The notes under the pieces: model-generated
Told to the model about the DNA's origin: nothing
Database searches by the model: none
What the model saw: the letters and a program-made list of their open reading frames with translations, nothing else
Position numbers and translations under genes: made by a program
From: Dendrophyllia cribrosa
Taxonomy: Eukaryota; Cnidaria; Anthozoa; Scleractinia; Dendrophylliidae
Assembly: GCA_024195265.1 (NCBI GenBank)
Contig: JAJLRJ010000006.1
Coordinates: 62,001 to 126,000 of the forward strand
Direction: 5' to 3'
DNA length: 64,000 bases
Shown here: positions 33,501 to 43,028 of the stretch, piece by piece
Layout of the letters: each line of letters starts with the position of its first letter
How positions within the stretch are numbered: position 1 is the first letter of the stretch

Positions 33501-36179
33501 GATCGAGATGTTTTTATATGGAAACCACTCTTGCGATCCAAAATGTCCCAGAAAGCATTACAAAGCCTTGTATCCCATAATTCACTTAAAGTTTATCGGA
33601 TCCAGGACTACTCGACGTTTCATTGCGATCCCTGCGATCATATGGAAACCTGAAGTCTCAGCGATCGCAAGGATCGCAAGAATCGCAGCGATCGTTGCGA
33701 TTATATGGAAACCAGGCTTTAGGACTGTGCTGTGGCCTTAAGTAATGCTTCACATAAGAACTATAGTAAACTTCATCTGATTTTATGAGTAAAGGAGGAG
33801 CTGATGGTTCATAATTATATTTCATTATAAAAATACAGAAAATCCATTTGCGTCAAATATATTTTAGGAAATGTTCGTGCTTAACCAATCAGAATAGCCG
33901 AAGACAATAGCTACTAATTTTGCTTCTTTGATGAAGTTCCCAAAATACAATGTCTTTTAAAAATTGCATGTTGTGCGATTGAGTCACAAAATACTTGAAA
34001 CCTTAAAAAATTTAGACTTTATGCACCTTGAACCTTAACTTTTTTAGCGGTTTTCGAGTCTAGGCCAATGAGATCACTAGTTGTAACAATGAAAATAGTT
34101 GACATTCCATCGTGCATTGCCGTTCAGCACTATCCTTCTTTTGCGAATCATTACTTAAAGTGAATTTGCGCTACGTACTTAAAGTAATTTCATTCTAATA
34201 TTTTGTTCTTGGTTCAGCCTTATCATTTGTGGAGTACATGGATTTGAGTTGTTCTAAATAAAACAGCTTTTGTTGACATAATGATTTGATGTTACCTTAA
34301 TGCGTTTTGTTATTATTAAATTTATTTGAACTTAATCAAAGTGGGGGTTTATTGTTTTAGCACGCACATGTAATTGGCTGTTTTGTTAAGTTTTCTGAGG
34401 TGCTAGTTTTTCATGCAAATTTAGAGTTGAGTGTTCGCATAATTAAAAGTTTGAACATTGAAGATACCGGAAAAGAACTTAAAATCGATATAGAGTCTAG
34501 CGATGAAGCGGCAATGAGAATGTTGCGGAAAATACGAATAAGAAGTGTATTTTTATATTGTGCAATTTTATTGTTTCTAAACTTGAATGTTTCGGAAACC
34601 TCTTATTAGTTTATTCAGCTATAATATCGGCCACAGCTTTGATGGTCTAGTGGTAAAGACATGTTGTTTTGATCTATGTCTGAAAGGGATATCTGTGTCA
34701 GTTGAGTTTAGTTTTGAAGAGAGTTGGAATAGAGCGGGCAAGTTTGGGCCGGTTCCTATTGTTTCAGAATAACACAAAAGGTACAGGTATAGGTAAATAA
34801 TTACTTACCTATTCCAAATTAGTATGCAGGAAGGCATATTGTGACGTCATTGACTAGGCACTTGCTAGGCACTTGCTAGGCACTTGCTAGGCACTTGCTA
34901 GGCCGTAACGGGGTTAAAACTGACCCTAGACTACTACCGAAGTGCTTCCAGACTTCTAATATTTTCCGTATTTTGTTTGGGCGGACATTCCGTTTTCGTT
35001 CTCTTTGCCACAATTAAAGTGGCAAAGAGATTTAATTTCATTAAAAAAGAAGAGAATGTCTTTATAAAATTTTGGCAGGCTCTCAAAATATTTGATGCTG
35101 TAATTACACCTCAAAAGAAAATTTCCGTATTTTGTTTGGGCGGACATTCCGTTTTCGTTCTCGCCATTGATATCCCAACATGCTTTGTGACACCTTTGCT
35201 GACTATTGGTGATAAATATGACGCGATTTTGAGGTAATGATCTTCGGGATTAATTTTTCTTGAGTGGGATTTAGCGGTACAGACCCAAACTTGGCCATCT
35301 GAAGTAAAAACAATCAACATGAAATCGAGAAATTCGGGTAAACTTTGGGATTCGTTTTCTCGAGCGGGATTCAATGGAAGACAGGGAGTTTAGTTTATTT
35401 TTTATTTTTTTGCTTACGTTAGTTCTCTAAAACGATGGAAAAAAAAACAGCATAATAAATTTCTGAACAATGTTTTGCAATTAATTTGTAGGTCACATGC
35501 CAAAAATGAGGCAAAATGAGCAAAAAATTTAAAAAAATGCTAATAAGGGGCTAATGTTTTATCAACATAAAGAGTATACTCTTGATTCATTATCATTAAT
35601 TTGATTGGGTCTGGGGCGTATGACTTATTAATCAGTTTTTGAGTATCATTTTAACTATAAAATAGTCTGAGTGGAAATTTCACTCACAATGTTTGTTCTT
35701 AGAATGCTTCTTCCCTGAACTCATCATTAAGGAGCCCATTTAGGGACATTCCTGATAAGTTGCCCAGGATACCTGTTATGAGCCCCCAATACCAAGGTCC
35801 ACCACCAAGCCACCGCTCATCTTCACCAGTTCCCTTTCTATCAAGCCAGCTGTATGATGATGATGATGATGATGATGACGATGGTGATTATGATGATGCT
35901 GATGAGGCAAGTTATAAACATGAAGTTTCACATTCTTTTGTTGACGATGCCATCAAGGAGGAGTTTTGCTCAATGCTTAAAGACAAAGGTAGTGAAACTG
36001 GTTTTAGTGTTGAATATTATGATTTGTCTCAAAAAGGATATTCTGGCAATTACTTGTGTTTTGTAAGGCTGGATACCAACCCACCAACAGTTTGCAGTGG
36101 GATGGGCTGTACTAAAGCTTTTGCTCATGAGAAAGCAGCCCAAAATGCCTTGCATTATCTCAACACTGTCTCTAGTTAG
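24953..36179 (+). CDS. TRBP/PACT-like protein with three dsRNA-binding domains
   Basis: Exons: 24953-25267, 28883-29065, 29275-29379, 35703-36179 (1,080 nt, 359 aa), all phase 0. TRBP (TARBP2) and PACT (PRKRA) are Dicer partners that bind duplex RNA and load Argonaute. dsRBD1 spans about residues 20-93 (GPNKKAAKTNAANQAL), dsRBD2 about 127-196 over exons 2-3 (GKSKKSAKKIAADNML). The C-terminal domain, about 270-355, is a divergent type-B dsRBD lacking the lysine-rich helix, as in the Dicer-binding domain of this family. A serine/proline linker and an Asp-rich tract encoded by (GAT)n precede it. Length matches human TARBP2 (366 aa). AATAAA lies at 36603. Introns 1 and 3 hold nested transposons. 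Paralogy (TARBP2 versus PRKRA) cannot be settled by eye. Confidence 0.88.
25669..28273 (-). mobile_element. Ty1/Copia LTR retrotransposon, deleted, in intron 1
   Basis: Ends TGTTGAGG...TTTAACA are flanked by GTACC at 25664-25668 and 28274-28278, a 5-bp target duplication as expected for LTR elements. The 3' LTR is 25669-25982 (314 bp); the 5' LTR 28140-28273 is shortened by an internal deletion of about 180 bp. Between them lie only the end of reverse transcriptase (28135-27857, GELRHFLGTKV) and RNase H (27857-27517 and 26211-25990), with SDADWAGD, KSTSGY, STAEAEY and the C-terminal ADMLTKGL. Gag, protease and integrase are absent and the RT reading is frame-shifted. The element is dead and is interrupted by a LINE. 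Confidence 0.9.
26258..27502 (+). mobile_element. 5'-truncated L1-like LINE inserted in the Copia element
   Basis: Flanked by a 14-bp target duplication (ATGTTGCTTTTTCT, 26244-26257 and 27503-27516), with a poly(A) tail at about 27474-27502, the mark of target-primed reverse transcription. The open frame to 27243 is the C-terminal part of a LINE ORF2, ending with a C-x2-C-x7-H-x4-C knuckle (CIYC...H....C). The RT core is absent through 5' truncation. The frame is intact for about 330 codons, so insertion is fairly recent. A related fragment occurs at 35.0 kb. Confidence 0.9.
28279..28882 (+). other. Remainder of TRBP-like intron 1
   Basis: No coding sequence before the acceptor at 28881-28882. 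Several TTACTTTCGGG/GCTACTTTTG-like short motifs at 28510-28700 suggest a degenerate tandem or dispersed repeat. Nothing else was identified. Confidence 0.4.
29557..30253. mobile_element. DNA transposon/MITE in TRBP-like intron 3
   Basis: Inverted termini of about 30 bp (ACGGTGGGCACAGATTCACT and its complement). The interior contains two diverged direct copies of about 230 bp, each ending ATGACGTCATTTTCCCGCC-like (29760s and 30080s). No transposase frame. Family not recognised. Confidence 0.8.
30460..30720. repeat. Degenerate direct repeat of ~110 bp
   Basis: Two to three copies share AGCTTTCATTT(C/G)AATGGTCA and ATTTCATC....GACTCAAA. They look like remains of a dispersed repeat within intron 3. 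No gene. Confidence 0.5.
31147..31375 (+). mobile_element. tRNA-derived SINE
   Basis: A tRNA-like head with B box GGTTCGATTCCC is followed by a conserved-looking central part (GTGGGTTGAGTTTGTTG, TTTTCTCCGTGTACTCCGG) and an A-rich end (TAAAAAAAACTAACTAAAC). The head is partly duplicated (GAGAGCACTC twice at 31148-31190). Such elements are transcribed by RNA polymerase III from internal A/B boxes. The reading frames inside it are not genes. Confidence 0.75.
32089..32258. mobile_element. Nested foldback MITE in the left arm
   Basis: About 75-bp near-perfect arms (tip AGGCCATTTCCGAGTTACGT) surround a short loop near 32170. The right arm of the host element lacks it at the matching site (about 34800), and AAT appears on both sides, which shows it inserted after the host element formed. 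Confidence 0.85.
32937..33740. mobile_element. Second-level foldback element
   Basis: Ends TAAGGCCATAGCACAGTCCT and complement. Arms of about 170 bp pair around a centre near 33150 (inner tip TTTCTCCACACCAAGAAAGT). Its right arm is split by the element at 33351-33719. It sits in the central loop region of the 31973-34937 element. Confidence 0.8.
33351..33719. mobile_element. Third-level MITE with GCGATC repeats
   Basis: Termini AAGCCTGGTTTCCATGTAAT and complement. The interior is dense in TGCGATCCTTGCGATC motifs in both orientations. It interrupts the right arm of the 32937-33740 foldback between AAAGCT and AGGACTGTG, which are contiguous in the left arm. Confidence 0.85.
34963..35162 (-). 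mobile_element. LINE fragment between 41-bp direct repeats
   Basis: A 41-bp sequence (core TTTGGGCGGACATTCCG) occurs at 34963-35003 and 35122-35162. The 118 bp between, read on the minus strand, encodes a stretch (FLLRCNYS...YKDILFFFNEIK) clearly related to the N-terminal part of the LINE frame at 26.3 kb. The fragment is inactive. The long duplication is larger than usual LINE target duplications. Confidence 0.7.
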
Positions 36180-36930
36180 AGGCTCACAAACTAACATTGT
36201 AATGTCTGAAAAGTAATGTCTTCATTTAGTGACTTTCAAACTAAAATATTATTGTAGTATCTGAACACTTTCTACAGTTCATAAACTGACATTGTTGTTT
36301 TGTGATCAACATTGCATTTGCAACTTAAGCTTACCTCACATTCTCTGTTGTGGCTGAACCAGACCTTCTTATACAGGGGGGGGGGGGGGGGGGGGGGGGG
36401 GGGAAGGCGGCAAAAAGGTTCTGTCAACAAGGAGGGGGGAGGGGGCAAAAGGATTTTCAGCCCATTGGGTCTCTCTTATTTCTATTTTCGATAACAAGAA
36501 GGAGGGATGGATCTTTCTGGCCTTAATCTGCAATTGGTTTTAATGTTTCTGAATGTATTTGATGCATCATTTTACTCCAAATACCAAAAAAAAAAATATT
36601 ACAATAAAACATCGATAAAATAAATTGCTAAAGATAGACAAATTGAGTTGAGACAGAAATAGATTGTTAATTAATTGTTTTGTAGTCTTTGTGAAGATTA
36701 GGAAAAATGTATAGGTTGATGTAAAATTATGTAAAGTTAGGTAAAATTTTGGTTTACATAATAACTATTCTGTAGCAGGAAGTATTCCAAAATTGTTGCA
36801 TTTTGCCATGGAAATATAAAGATACTCTTAAGTGATACTTTGTGGCTAACTTTTTGTAACCAATTTGCACTTAGCAATTTTGCCTTGACTTTTCATGTTA
36901 GCTGCACTTCTTTGGGGCTTCTATTAATCT
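36180..36930. other. 3' region of the TRBP-like gene with G tract
   Basis: Likely 3' UTR with AATAAA at 36603-36608. A G run at about 36377-36403 and a second GGGGGGAGGGGG stretch fall within it. No further gene was found. Confidence 0.5.
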
Positions 36931-37728
36931 GACACCCAGCTTACCTAGTATACTAGACCGTTTAGTGTCTATCAGTTTACACCCATCTTACCTAGTATAC
37001 TAGACCATTTAGTGTCTATCAGTTTACACCCAGCTTACCTAGTATACTAGACCATTTAGTGTCTATCAGTTTACACCCAGCTTACCTAGTATACTAGACC
37101 GTTTAGTGTCTATCAGTTTACACCCATCTTACCTAATATACTAGACCATTTAGTGTCTATCAGTTTACACCCAGCTTACCTAGTATACTAGACCGTTTAG
37201 TGTCTATCAGTTTACACCCAGCTTACCTAGTATACTAGACTGTTTAGTGTCTATCAGTTTACACCCATCTTACCTAGTATACTAGACCGTTTAGTGTCTA
37301 TCAGTTTACACCCAGCTTACCTAGTATACTAGACCGTTTAGTGTCTATCAGTTTACACCCAGCTTACCTAGTATGCTAGACCGTTTAGTGTCTATCAGTT
37401 TACACCCATCTTACCTAGTATACTAGACCGTTTAGTGTCTATCAGTTTACACCCAGCTTACCTAGTATACTAGACCGTTTAGTGTCTATCAGTTTACACC
37501 CAGCTTACCTAGTATACTAGACTGTTTAGTGTCTATCAGTTTACACCCATCTTACCTAGTATACTAGACCGTTTAGTGTCTATCAGTTTACACCCAGCTT
37601 ACCTAGTATACTAGACCATTTAGTGTCTATCAGTTTACACCCAGCTTACCTAGTATACTAGACCGTTTAGTGTCTATCAGTTTACACCCAGCTTACCTAG
37701 TATACTAGACCATTTAGTGTCTATCAGA
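36931..37728. repeat. 47-bp minisatellite with 3-unit higher order
   Basis: Seventeen units at exact 47-bp spacing (36961, 37008, 37055 checked). Each contains the 12-bp palindrome CTAGTATACTAG and GTGTCTATCAGTTTACACCC. A CAT variant replaces CAG in units 2, 5, 8, 11 and 14, showing a 141-bp higher-order period. Located about 750 bp past the TRBP-like stop codon. Confidence 0.95.
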
Positions 37729-38428
37729 TTTTCTATGAGGATCGTGGAGCGAGACTGTTTAATAAATTGTAGTTTACTGTAGTAGCCTTCGTTTGGGTAA
37801 TCATAGCACAAAACAGAATGTCAATGTCATTTTATAACAAGATTAATATGCTGTAACTATTTAGAATAAGAGCTCAAGCTTCAAATATTGTCATCACTTG
37901 TGGTTAGAGTACAATAAAATCTTTTCAATCTTCATTTAACTGTGCCCTTAATGGAGGTTCAAATGTCTGTTCAAACACTGTCCCAACAATGTCCCCATCC
38001 TTTTAATTGAGGTTTCTCTTTAACAGAGGTGATAATTACAAAGATAATCACCTCCCTCAGTGGAGGTGTCTCCCTAATGGAGGCGCCCCCTTAATGAATG
38101 TGTCCCCTCATTGGCTGTGCCCCAAAGAAATGTACCAAGATGTCAAACGCACGTGCAGAGGCATTGTTTTCGCTTATTAAACTTATTGTTTTGTGCCGTT
38201 GTCGGTGCTTACGTGCGTTTTACACTTTGGTACATTTCTTTGCCATTCCCTGCAAAACAACAACGTCAAATGATCAAATAAGGGCCAGATCGCACAAGAG
38301 CGAATTTCAATACCTTCAAACGTTTTGGCTATTTATTTTTTTGGAAACAAATCTAGGTTCCAAATTTTGACGTGGGTCGCGTTAAACGAAAGTTTCATTT
38401 GTAAAACTCCAATTGGCATAATGCTTAA
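37729..38428. other. Intergenic; small foldback at 38126-38244
   Basis: 37770-37930 is a diverged copy of 19380-19600. A foldback with 30-bp arms (tip AAAGAAATGTACCAAGATGT) occupies about 38124-38245. A lone MITE tip follows at 38281. No coding sequence supported. Confidence 0.55.
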
Positions 38429-38985
38429 CCCATTGACGGCCGTGCCGGCCAAAACCGGCCGTACAACACTCCACTGCTTTAAAAAATTGCAACTTTCTCC
38501 GGCAATCGCGCGAACATTGCCTTAACCATCAGTTGTAAGCATTGACTAGAAAGTCCTTCAAATCGAGATACCCAATAAACACAAAAAGGTTCGCGATTTT
38601 TGCAGAATATCAGCGTTTGAATTTGGACAATAACAAAAATGACCGTTTTTAACGTCATAGAAAAGCAACAAAAATCACGTTTTTGCCTTTATTTTTTTTA
38701 TTCAAATCATCATGGCAAACCCAAAAGTCAACATTCACAGCAAAATTCAGTCCTAGTCCTAGCTTAGCAGTGAATTTTTTTGCTCTTATTCGTTGCTCGG
38801 GCCGAGCTACAGCCTCTCGTTCTAATCCATACGGACCTTGCCTCGATTTTCAATATCACCACCGCACTGCATGCTGGGAAATAGCCAAACATTTTGACAG
38901 CGTTCTCTTCTTTCCACACATTATTCATATTTCATAAGCAAAATCACAATGTCAGAATGACGTTTCCAGTAAACTCGAGCCTTTT
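38429..38985. mobile_element. Second piggyBac-type MITE copy, deleted
   Basis: Starts CCCATTGACG next to TTAA (38425-38428) and matches the reverse complement of 22670-23556, with an internal deletion and loss of the other tip. It confirms that the 22.5 kb element is a dispersed family. The short frame at 38683 is part of the element, since the same peptide appears on the minus strand at 22959-23306. Confidence 0.8.
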
Positions 38986-39885
38986 GAAAAAAACATGGAA
39001 ATTAAGTGAACACAATTTTGTTATTTTGTTACATAAACAACAGCTCTCGGCTAATGAGCGTGCGAGAAATTTTACAGTAGCAGTCGGACCCCTCATTATT
39101 CTTGGTCCCGGCCGAAAGCCCATACACTTTCTCTAAAATTTACCGTTAATAAGGACAACGGACAGTTTTTCCTGTCCGGACAAAAACAATCTCATACAAA
39201 GTTAACCTCGTTAATACGGATAATATGGCCAATTAATACGGATAATATGGCTAATTAATACGGATAATATGGCCAATTCAAAAGAATGCGTAAGCATATA
39301 CTAGACTTGCTAAAGCATTCATGGATATCAGGACCCGGTTCCTGAAAAGCCAATTAGCGCTAACCCACGATTAAATCAGTCTAATCGAGGGATAAAATTT
39401 ATCCTTCGATTAGATTCTGTTCCTGAAAGCACGATTAGCGCTAACCAAGGGATAAAATAAGGGTTAAATTTAATCCACCTAGCGAGGTCGATTAACTCGC
39501 TAATCGGGAAAAATTTTTGTCAAAACAAACAAAATGGCGGAGTAAACTGTTCGTTAAGTTTGTCCAGGAAATATAGAAAGCAACTTATACTAGAAATAGT
39601 CCCTCGTCGCGGCTTTAATGATAGATGAACGTTCTCTCCTTACAAATGTCGGAGAGAATAAACCGACTTTTCGGCAGAAAAATGTAAGCTTAATTTGCAG
39701 TGAAAGGTGATCGAGCCAAGGCGGACAAACACCCGCAAACACGCAAATCTTGCAGTCTCGGTAATTTATACTCGAAACAATAAAGCTCTTGCTAAGCTTA
39801 CAGCAATCTTACTAACTTTTTTGAACGGGAAGATTCAAAAGATGTAGTTTTTGTATTTAGCAGGGCTTTCACGAAGTAGAATATA

Positions 39886-40649
39886 CACCTAGTTCAAAAT
39901 ATTTGCTTTTGTGCTCCATGATGCCTGATGCATGATCCATGTTTCATAGCCCGTGGTGCATTGTGTTAGAGTCCTTTGGAGCGGCAAGTTCAAAACATGA
40001 AGGACAGTGGAGGTCTTTTCTAAGAATAAGAAGTCAGTAAAGGAGAGTTATCAGCTGAAAGGTGTTAGAAGGTTCGCAAGTGCGAGAGAACTCAAGGAGT
40101 TTATCTTAGAGAACAGAAGCTCATAACAGATAAGCTTCTGTAGAGAAGCATAGCAAGAAGTTTGAAGCGGCAATACACGAACTCTAGAAATCAGATTTTA
40201 TGGCCCTCCGGGAGGAACACGTTTTATCATTAATGACGATAATACGCTGGCTGAAGCCTATTTGTTAGAATAAAAGCAATGGCTTGTCCTCTGGGGTACG
40301 CCGCCAGCAGTGGTAGCCGCAACCAGCAGTTGAAGCGCAAGTCAGAATCGATCATCAACCCTTAGCGCCGCTACTAACGAAGCCAAAAGGTTTTGTCAAT
40401 CAAGTGAGTATTGGAATTTTTTACTGTTTACTGTTTATTATTTGTTATTAAAATATGACCGTACGGCCCCGCTGACGCAATCCTACAGAAAATAGAATCG
40501 CAAGGTGACGTGAGCGGGGCCGGACGGGTTGACGTGCGCCGGTCCGGAAAAAGCCGTCCGGCCCCGCTCGAGTTCAAGCGACCTCGCACTGCACGACTAT
40601 TCTTGTTGACTGAGTTAGGTCGGGCCGGACGGGAAAATATTTGGCTCTC

Positions 40650-40698
<49 letters not shown>

Positions 40699-41209
40699 TA
40701 GCCAAATATTTTCCCGTCCGGCCCTCCAACTCAGTCAATAAGTGCATATTATTATTTATTTTTCTAAAAGTTCACAACTCGTTTCTAAAGCTCGCTGCTC
40801 GCAATCCCACGTGCATGCGAAAGCAAAGCTAGGGTGAAAATTTGCATATTATCAACAGCCGAATTCGTTGTGTCGCGACCCGTGTTGTTGTAATAATCCC
40901 TCAAAACCTATTCCACATGCATTGTGCTTCTTCGCTGCCAGAAATTAGAAAGTTCTGCTCTTATCGCCTCACAGTCCACTTTGACACCCTTAGATAGAAA
41001 CATGTCTCCTCCTTCGAATGCTGCAAAAAATGCCTGAACCAAATAACCCTCCACCGGAGGTCTTCAGAATACGGTGCGGGCATTTTTGTCGCATTTATAC
41101 GAAGTTGCAACGGTGAAGGCACAGCTCCCATGATGCACCGCAGGCTATGAAACATGGATCATGCATCACGCATCATGGATCACAAAAGCAACCTTTTTTG
41201 AAATAGGTG
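39886..41209 (-). mobile_element. Nested TA-flanked transposon with transposase HTH remnant
   Basis: Tips CACCTAGTTCAAAA and TTTTGAAATAGGTG, each next to TA, with inverted arms of about 75 bp (GCATGATCCATGTTTCATAG). On the minus strand at about 41083-40961 a frame starts MPAPYSEDLRWRV and ends SKWTVRR, a helix-turn-helix start typical of Tc1/IS630-type transposases. The rest of the enzyme is missing, so this is non-autonomous. Confidence 0.65.
40609..40742. repeat. Foldback with ~52-bp arms
   Basis: Arms 40609-40664 and 40688-40742 pair (GGGCCGGACGGGAAAATATTT); the loop is itself GC-rich and palindromic (CGGACCTCGCTGCG). It is the innermost structure of the 39.3-42.1 kb nest. The reading frames at 40428 and 40510 mirror each other because of the palindrome. 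Confidence 0.75.
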
Positions 41210-42325
41210 TATGAAGCTTAGCTTTCAGTTATATTTTTTAAAAGCAAGATAGAAACAACACGTCATGAAATATTCTTTTAGCGCTCGCAATAGCGTAAAT
41301 TTTAAAATGTTATATAAACTCTTTACATATCGTTTTACCGGTTTGGGGATTCTATCCAAGAATTCTTGAATAAAATAATATTTTTGCAGCACTTGCAGTA
41401 GAAAAGGGTGGGAAAAGATCGCAAAAATAAGATATAAGCTTAAGCTTAAATTGATGCCAAATAGAAGATGAAAGACAAGTTTCGATTTTTTAGCGTGAAC
41501 TGATCTGAACTCTATACACAATCAAAGCTACGATGTTGGTATGAAACTATGAAAGCTCCTTCTCTGAAATTACTGCTTTATTGTTCAGATTTAATCAAAA
41601 GGTTACATGGCTGACAATTTAGCTAATTTGACAATTGAAATAATCGAATGAACTTACCGATTCGGTTTACGGCTTTATCAGTTATAATTTTCCTTCACGG
41701 AGTCAATATCGCTTTGAACTGAATCATTGATTTTCATTCCGTTTCCTTTGACCAAATCGCAAGAGATTACGTTTCTTTTCTTCGACTGAAACAACCAATA
41801 TTAAGGTTTGATTTGTATAATTTGTGACGAGACTATTTCAGTCAGAACGGATCAAAAACAACAGCTTGCAAGCTTCGTGTAAGACGCCTTTTCCCCGCGA
41901 ATTGTCATTTTCGCGCGCGCCTGCATGTGATAACTGGTCAAACCGGTTTATTCTGAGTTTAATCGGGGGGTAGTTAATCGAGGGTTAAATCCGTTTTTAT
42001 CCCTCGATTAGTTATCTTAGGAATAAGAAATTTAATCGTGGATTAACCGCTAATCGAGAGATAGTTTAATCGGCTTTTCAGGAACCGGGGCCAGGTTTTT
42101 ACGTGGCATATTGTTGTAAGTTAATATTTAATGTTAAGATTAGGATTTTAAGGTTTTAGTATGTTAGTTATTGTATAGGAATTTATTGTACCTGATGATT
42201 TTTACCGTGTATAAATAATGATTAAAGATTGCTGAACATATACTTTTCATCTTGGTGGGGTTAGACGTGATAATTTACTGTAGTTTCGTGTTTCACAAAT
42301 ATCCGCTAAATGCGGACACGCCGTT

Positions 42326-43028
42326 GATACGGACAGTTTCCGTGGTCCCTTGCAGGGGCGTAACCAGAATTTTTTATGGGGGGAGGGGGGGGGGGAGGGT
42401 GGCTACGGTTATATGCCTAAGTCTATAAAATTTTTCGTTGTTACAATTAAAGAGAAGACTGTTAAAACCGACGGTCTAAAGGAAGGTGGCTAGCCACCCA
42501 ATCCCCCCCCCCCCCCCCCCCCCCTGTATCCGCACCCGGCCTGCCTTGTGTGTGTGCTTCGTCCTAAGGAAAGCCTTAGGTTACTGAAGTACTCCACCCA
42601 TAATATTGTCATGGCACACTTAGTTGAGTCTTGCTTGAATAGTTGGACAGCAGATTAATCCTTTATTCAGTACGTTTGAAGCTGGTTGCTTGCCGTCATG
42701 TATCGTGATTTTTCCTGTGAGTCCATATAATAAGAGCCAGCCCTATGATCAGCACAGCTCCACCCGAGCAACTGGCGGCGATGATAGCTGTTTGTTTCTT
42801 ATTCTTTGCCTTTTCTTCTTCGTCGCCTTTGTCGTCATCTGTTAAAAAGGAAAGCAGATTAGCAAGCTCAGCTTTACTCTGCTGCTACGGAACAGCCCTC
42901 GTATTCATCCATTGACTTGGAAAACTTATTTTCAGTATTAGTTGAAGAAATCAATCAACTTTATTTCAACACGGTAAAACGGCTCAGATACGGACAGTTT
43001 CCGTGGTCCCTTGCAGGGGCGTAACCAG
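42326..43028. repeat. 42-bp identical direct repeats flanking gene B's last exon
   Basis: 42326-42367 and 42987-43028 are identical (core TTCCGTGGTCCCTTGCAGGG). Between them lie a G tract (42378-42400), a C tract (about 42505-42523) and the last exon of gene B. They could reflect a duplication or gene-conversion event involving that exon. Confidence 0.85.

Larger units (their letters stand above)
31973..34937. mobile_element. Large foldback element with ~0.8-kb arms (hAT-like)
   Basis: Tips GTAGTAGTCTAGGGTCAG and complement, flanked by CGAAGTGA and CGAAGTGC (31965-31972, 34938-34945), a near-perfect 8-bp duplication as in hAT transposons. The left arm (to about 32935) and right arm (from about 34155) match almost throughout, including copies of AGGCACTTGCT near the tips. 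Paired short open frames at 32289-32474 (-) and 34587-34772 (+) are nearly identical because they lie in the two arms. At least three other elements are nested inside. No transposase. Lies in intron 3 of the TRBP-like gene. Confidence 0.85.
39331..42092. mobile_element. DNA transposon with GGMCCCGGTTCCTGAAAAGCC termini
   Basis: 21-bp inverted termini at 39331-39351 and 42072-42092, continuing inward as imperfect repeats of TAATCG(A/T)GGGATAA. No transposase of its own was found. Another transposon is nested at 39886-41209. TSD unclear. From 38990 to 39330 there is only a 23-bp tandem repeat (ATACGGATAATATGGCCAAT) at 39216-39278. Confidence 0.75.

Noticed and set aside
32110..34772. Short frames at 32110, 32289, 34400 and 34587
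   Set aside because: They belong to the two arms of a foldback element; the 32289 and 34587 peptides are the same arm read twice.
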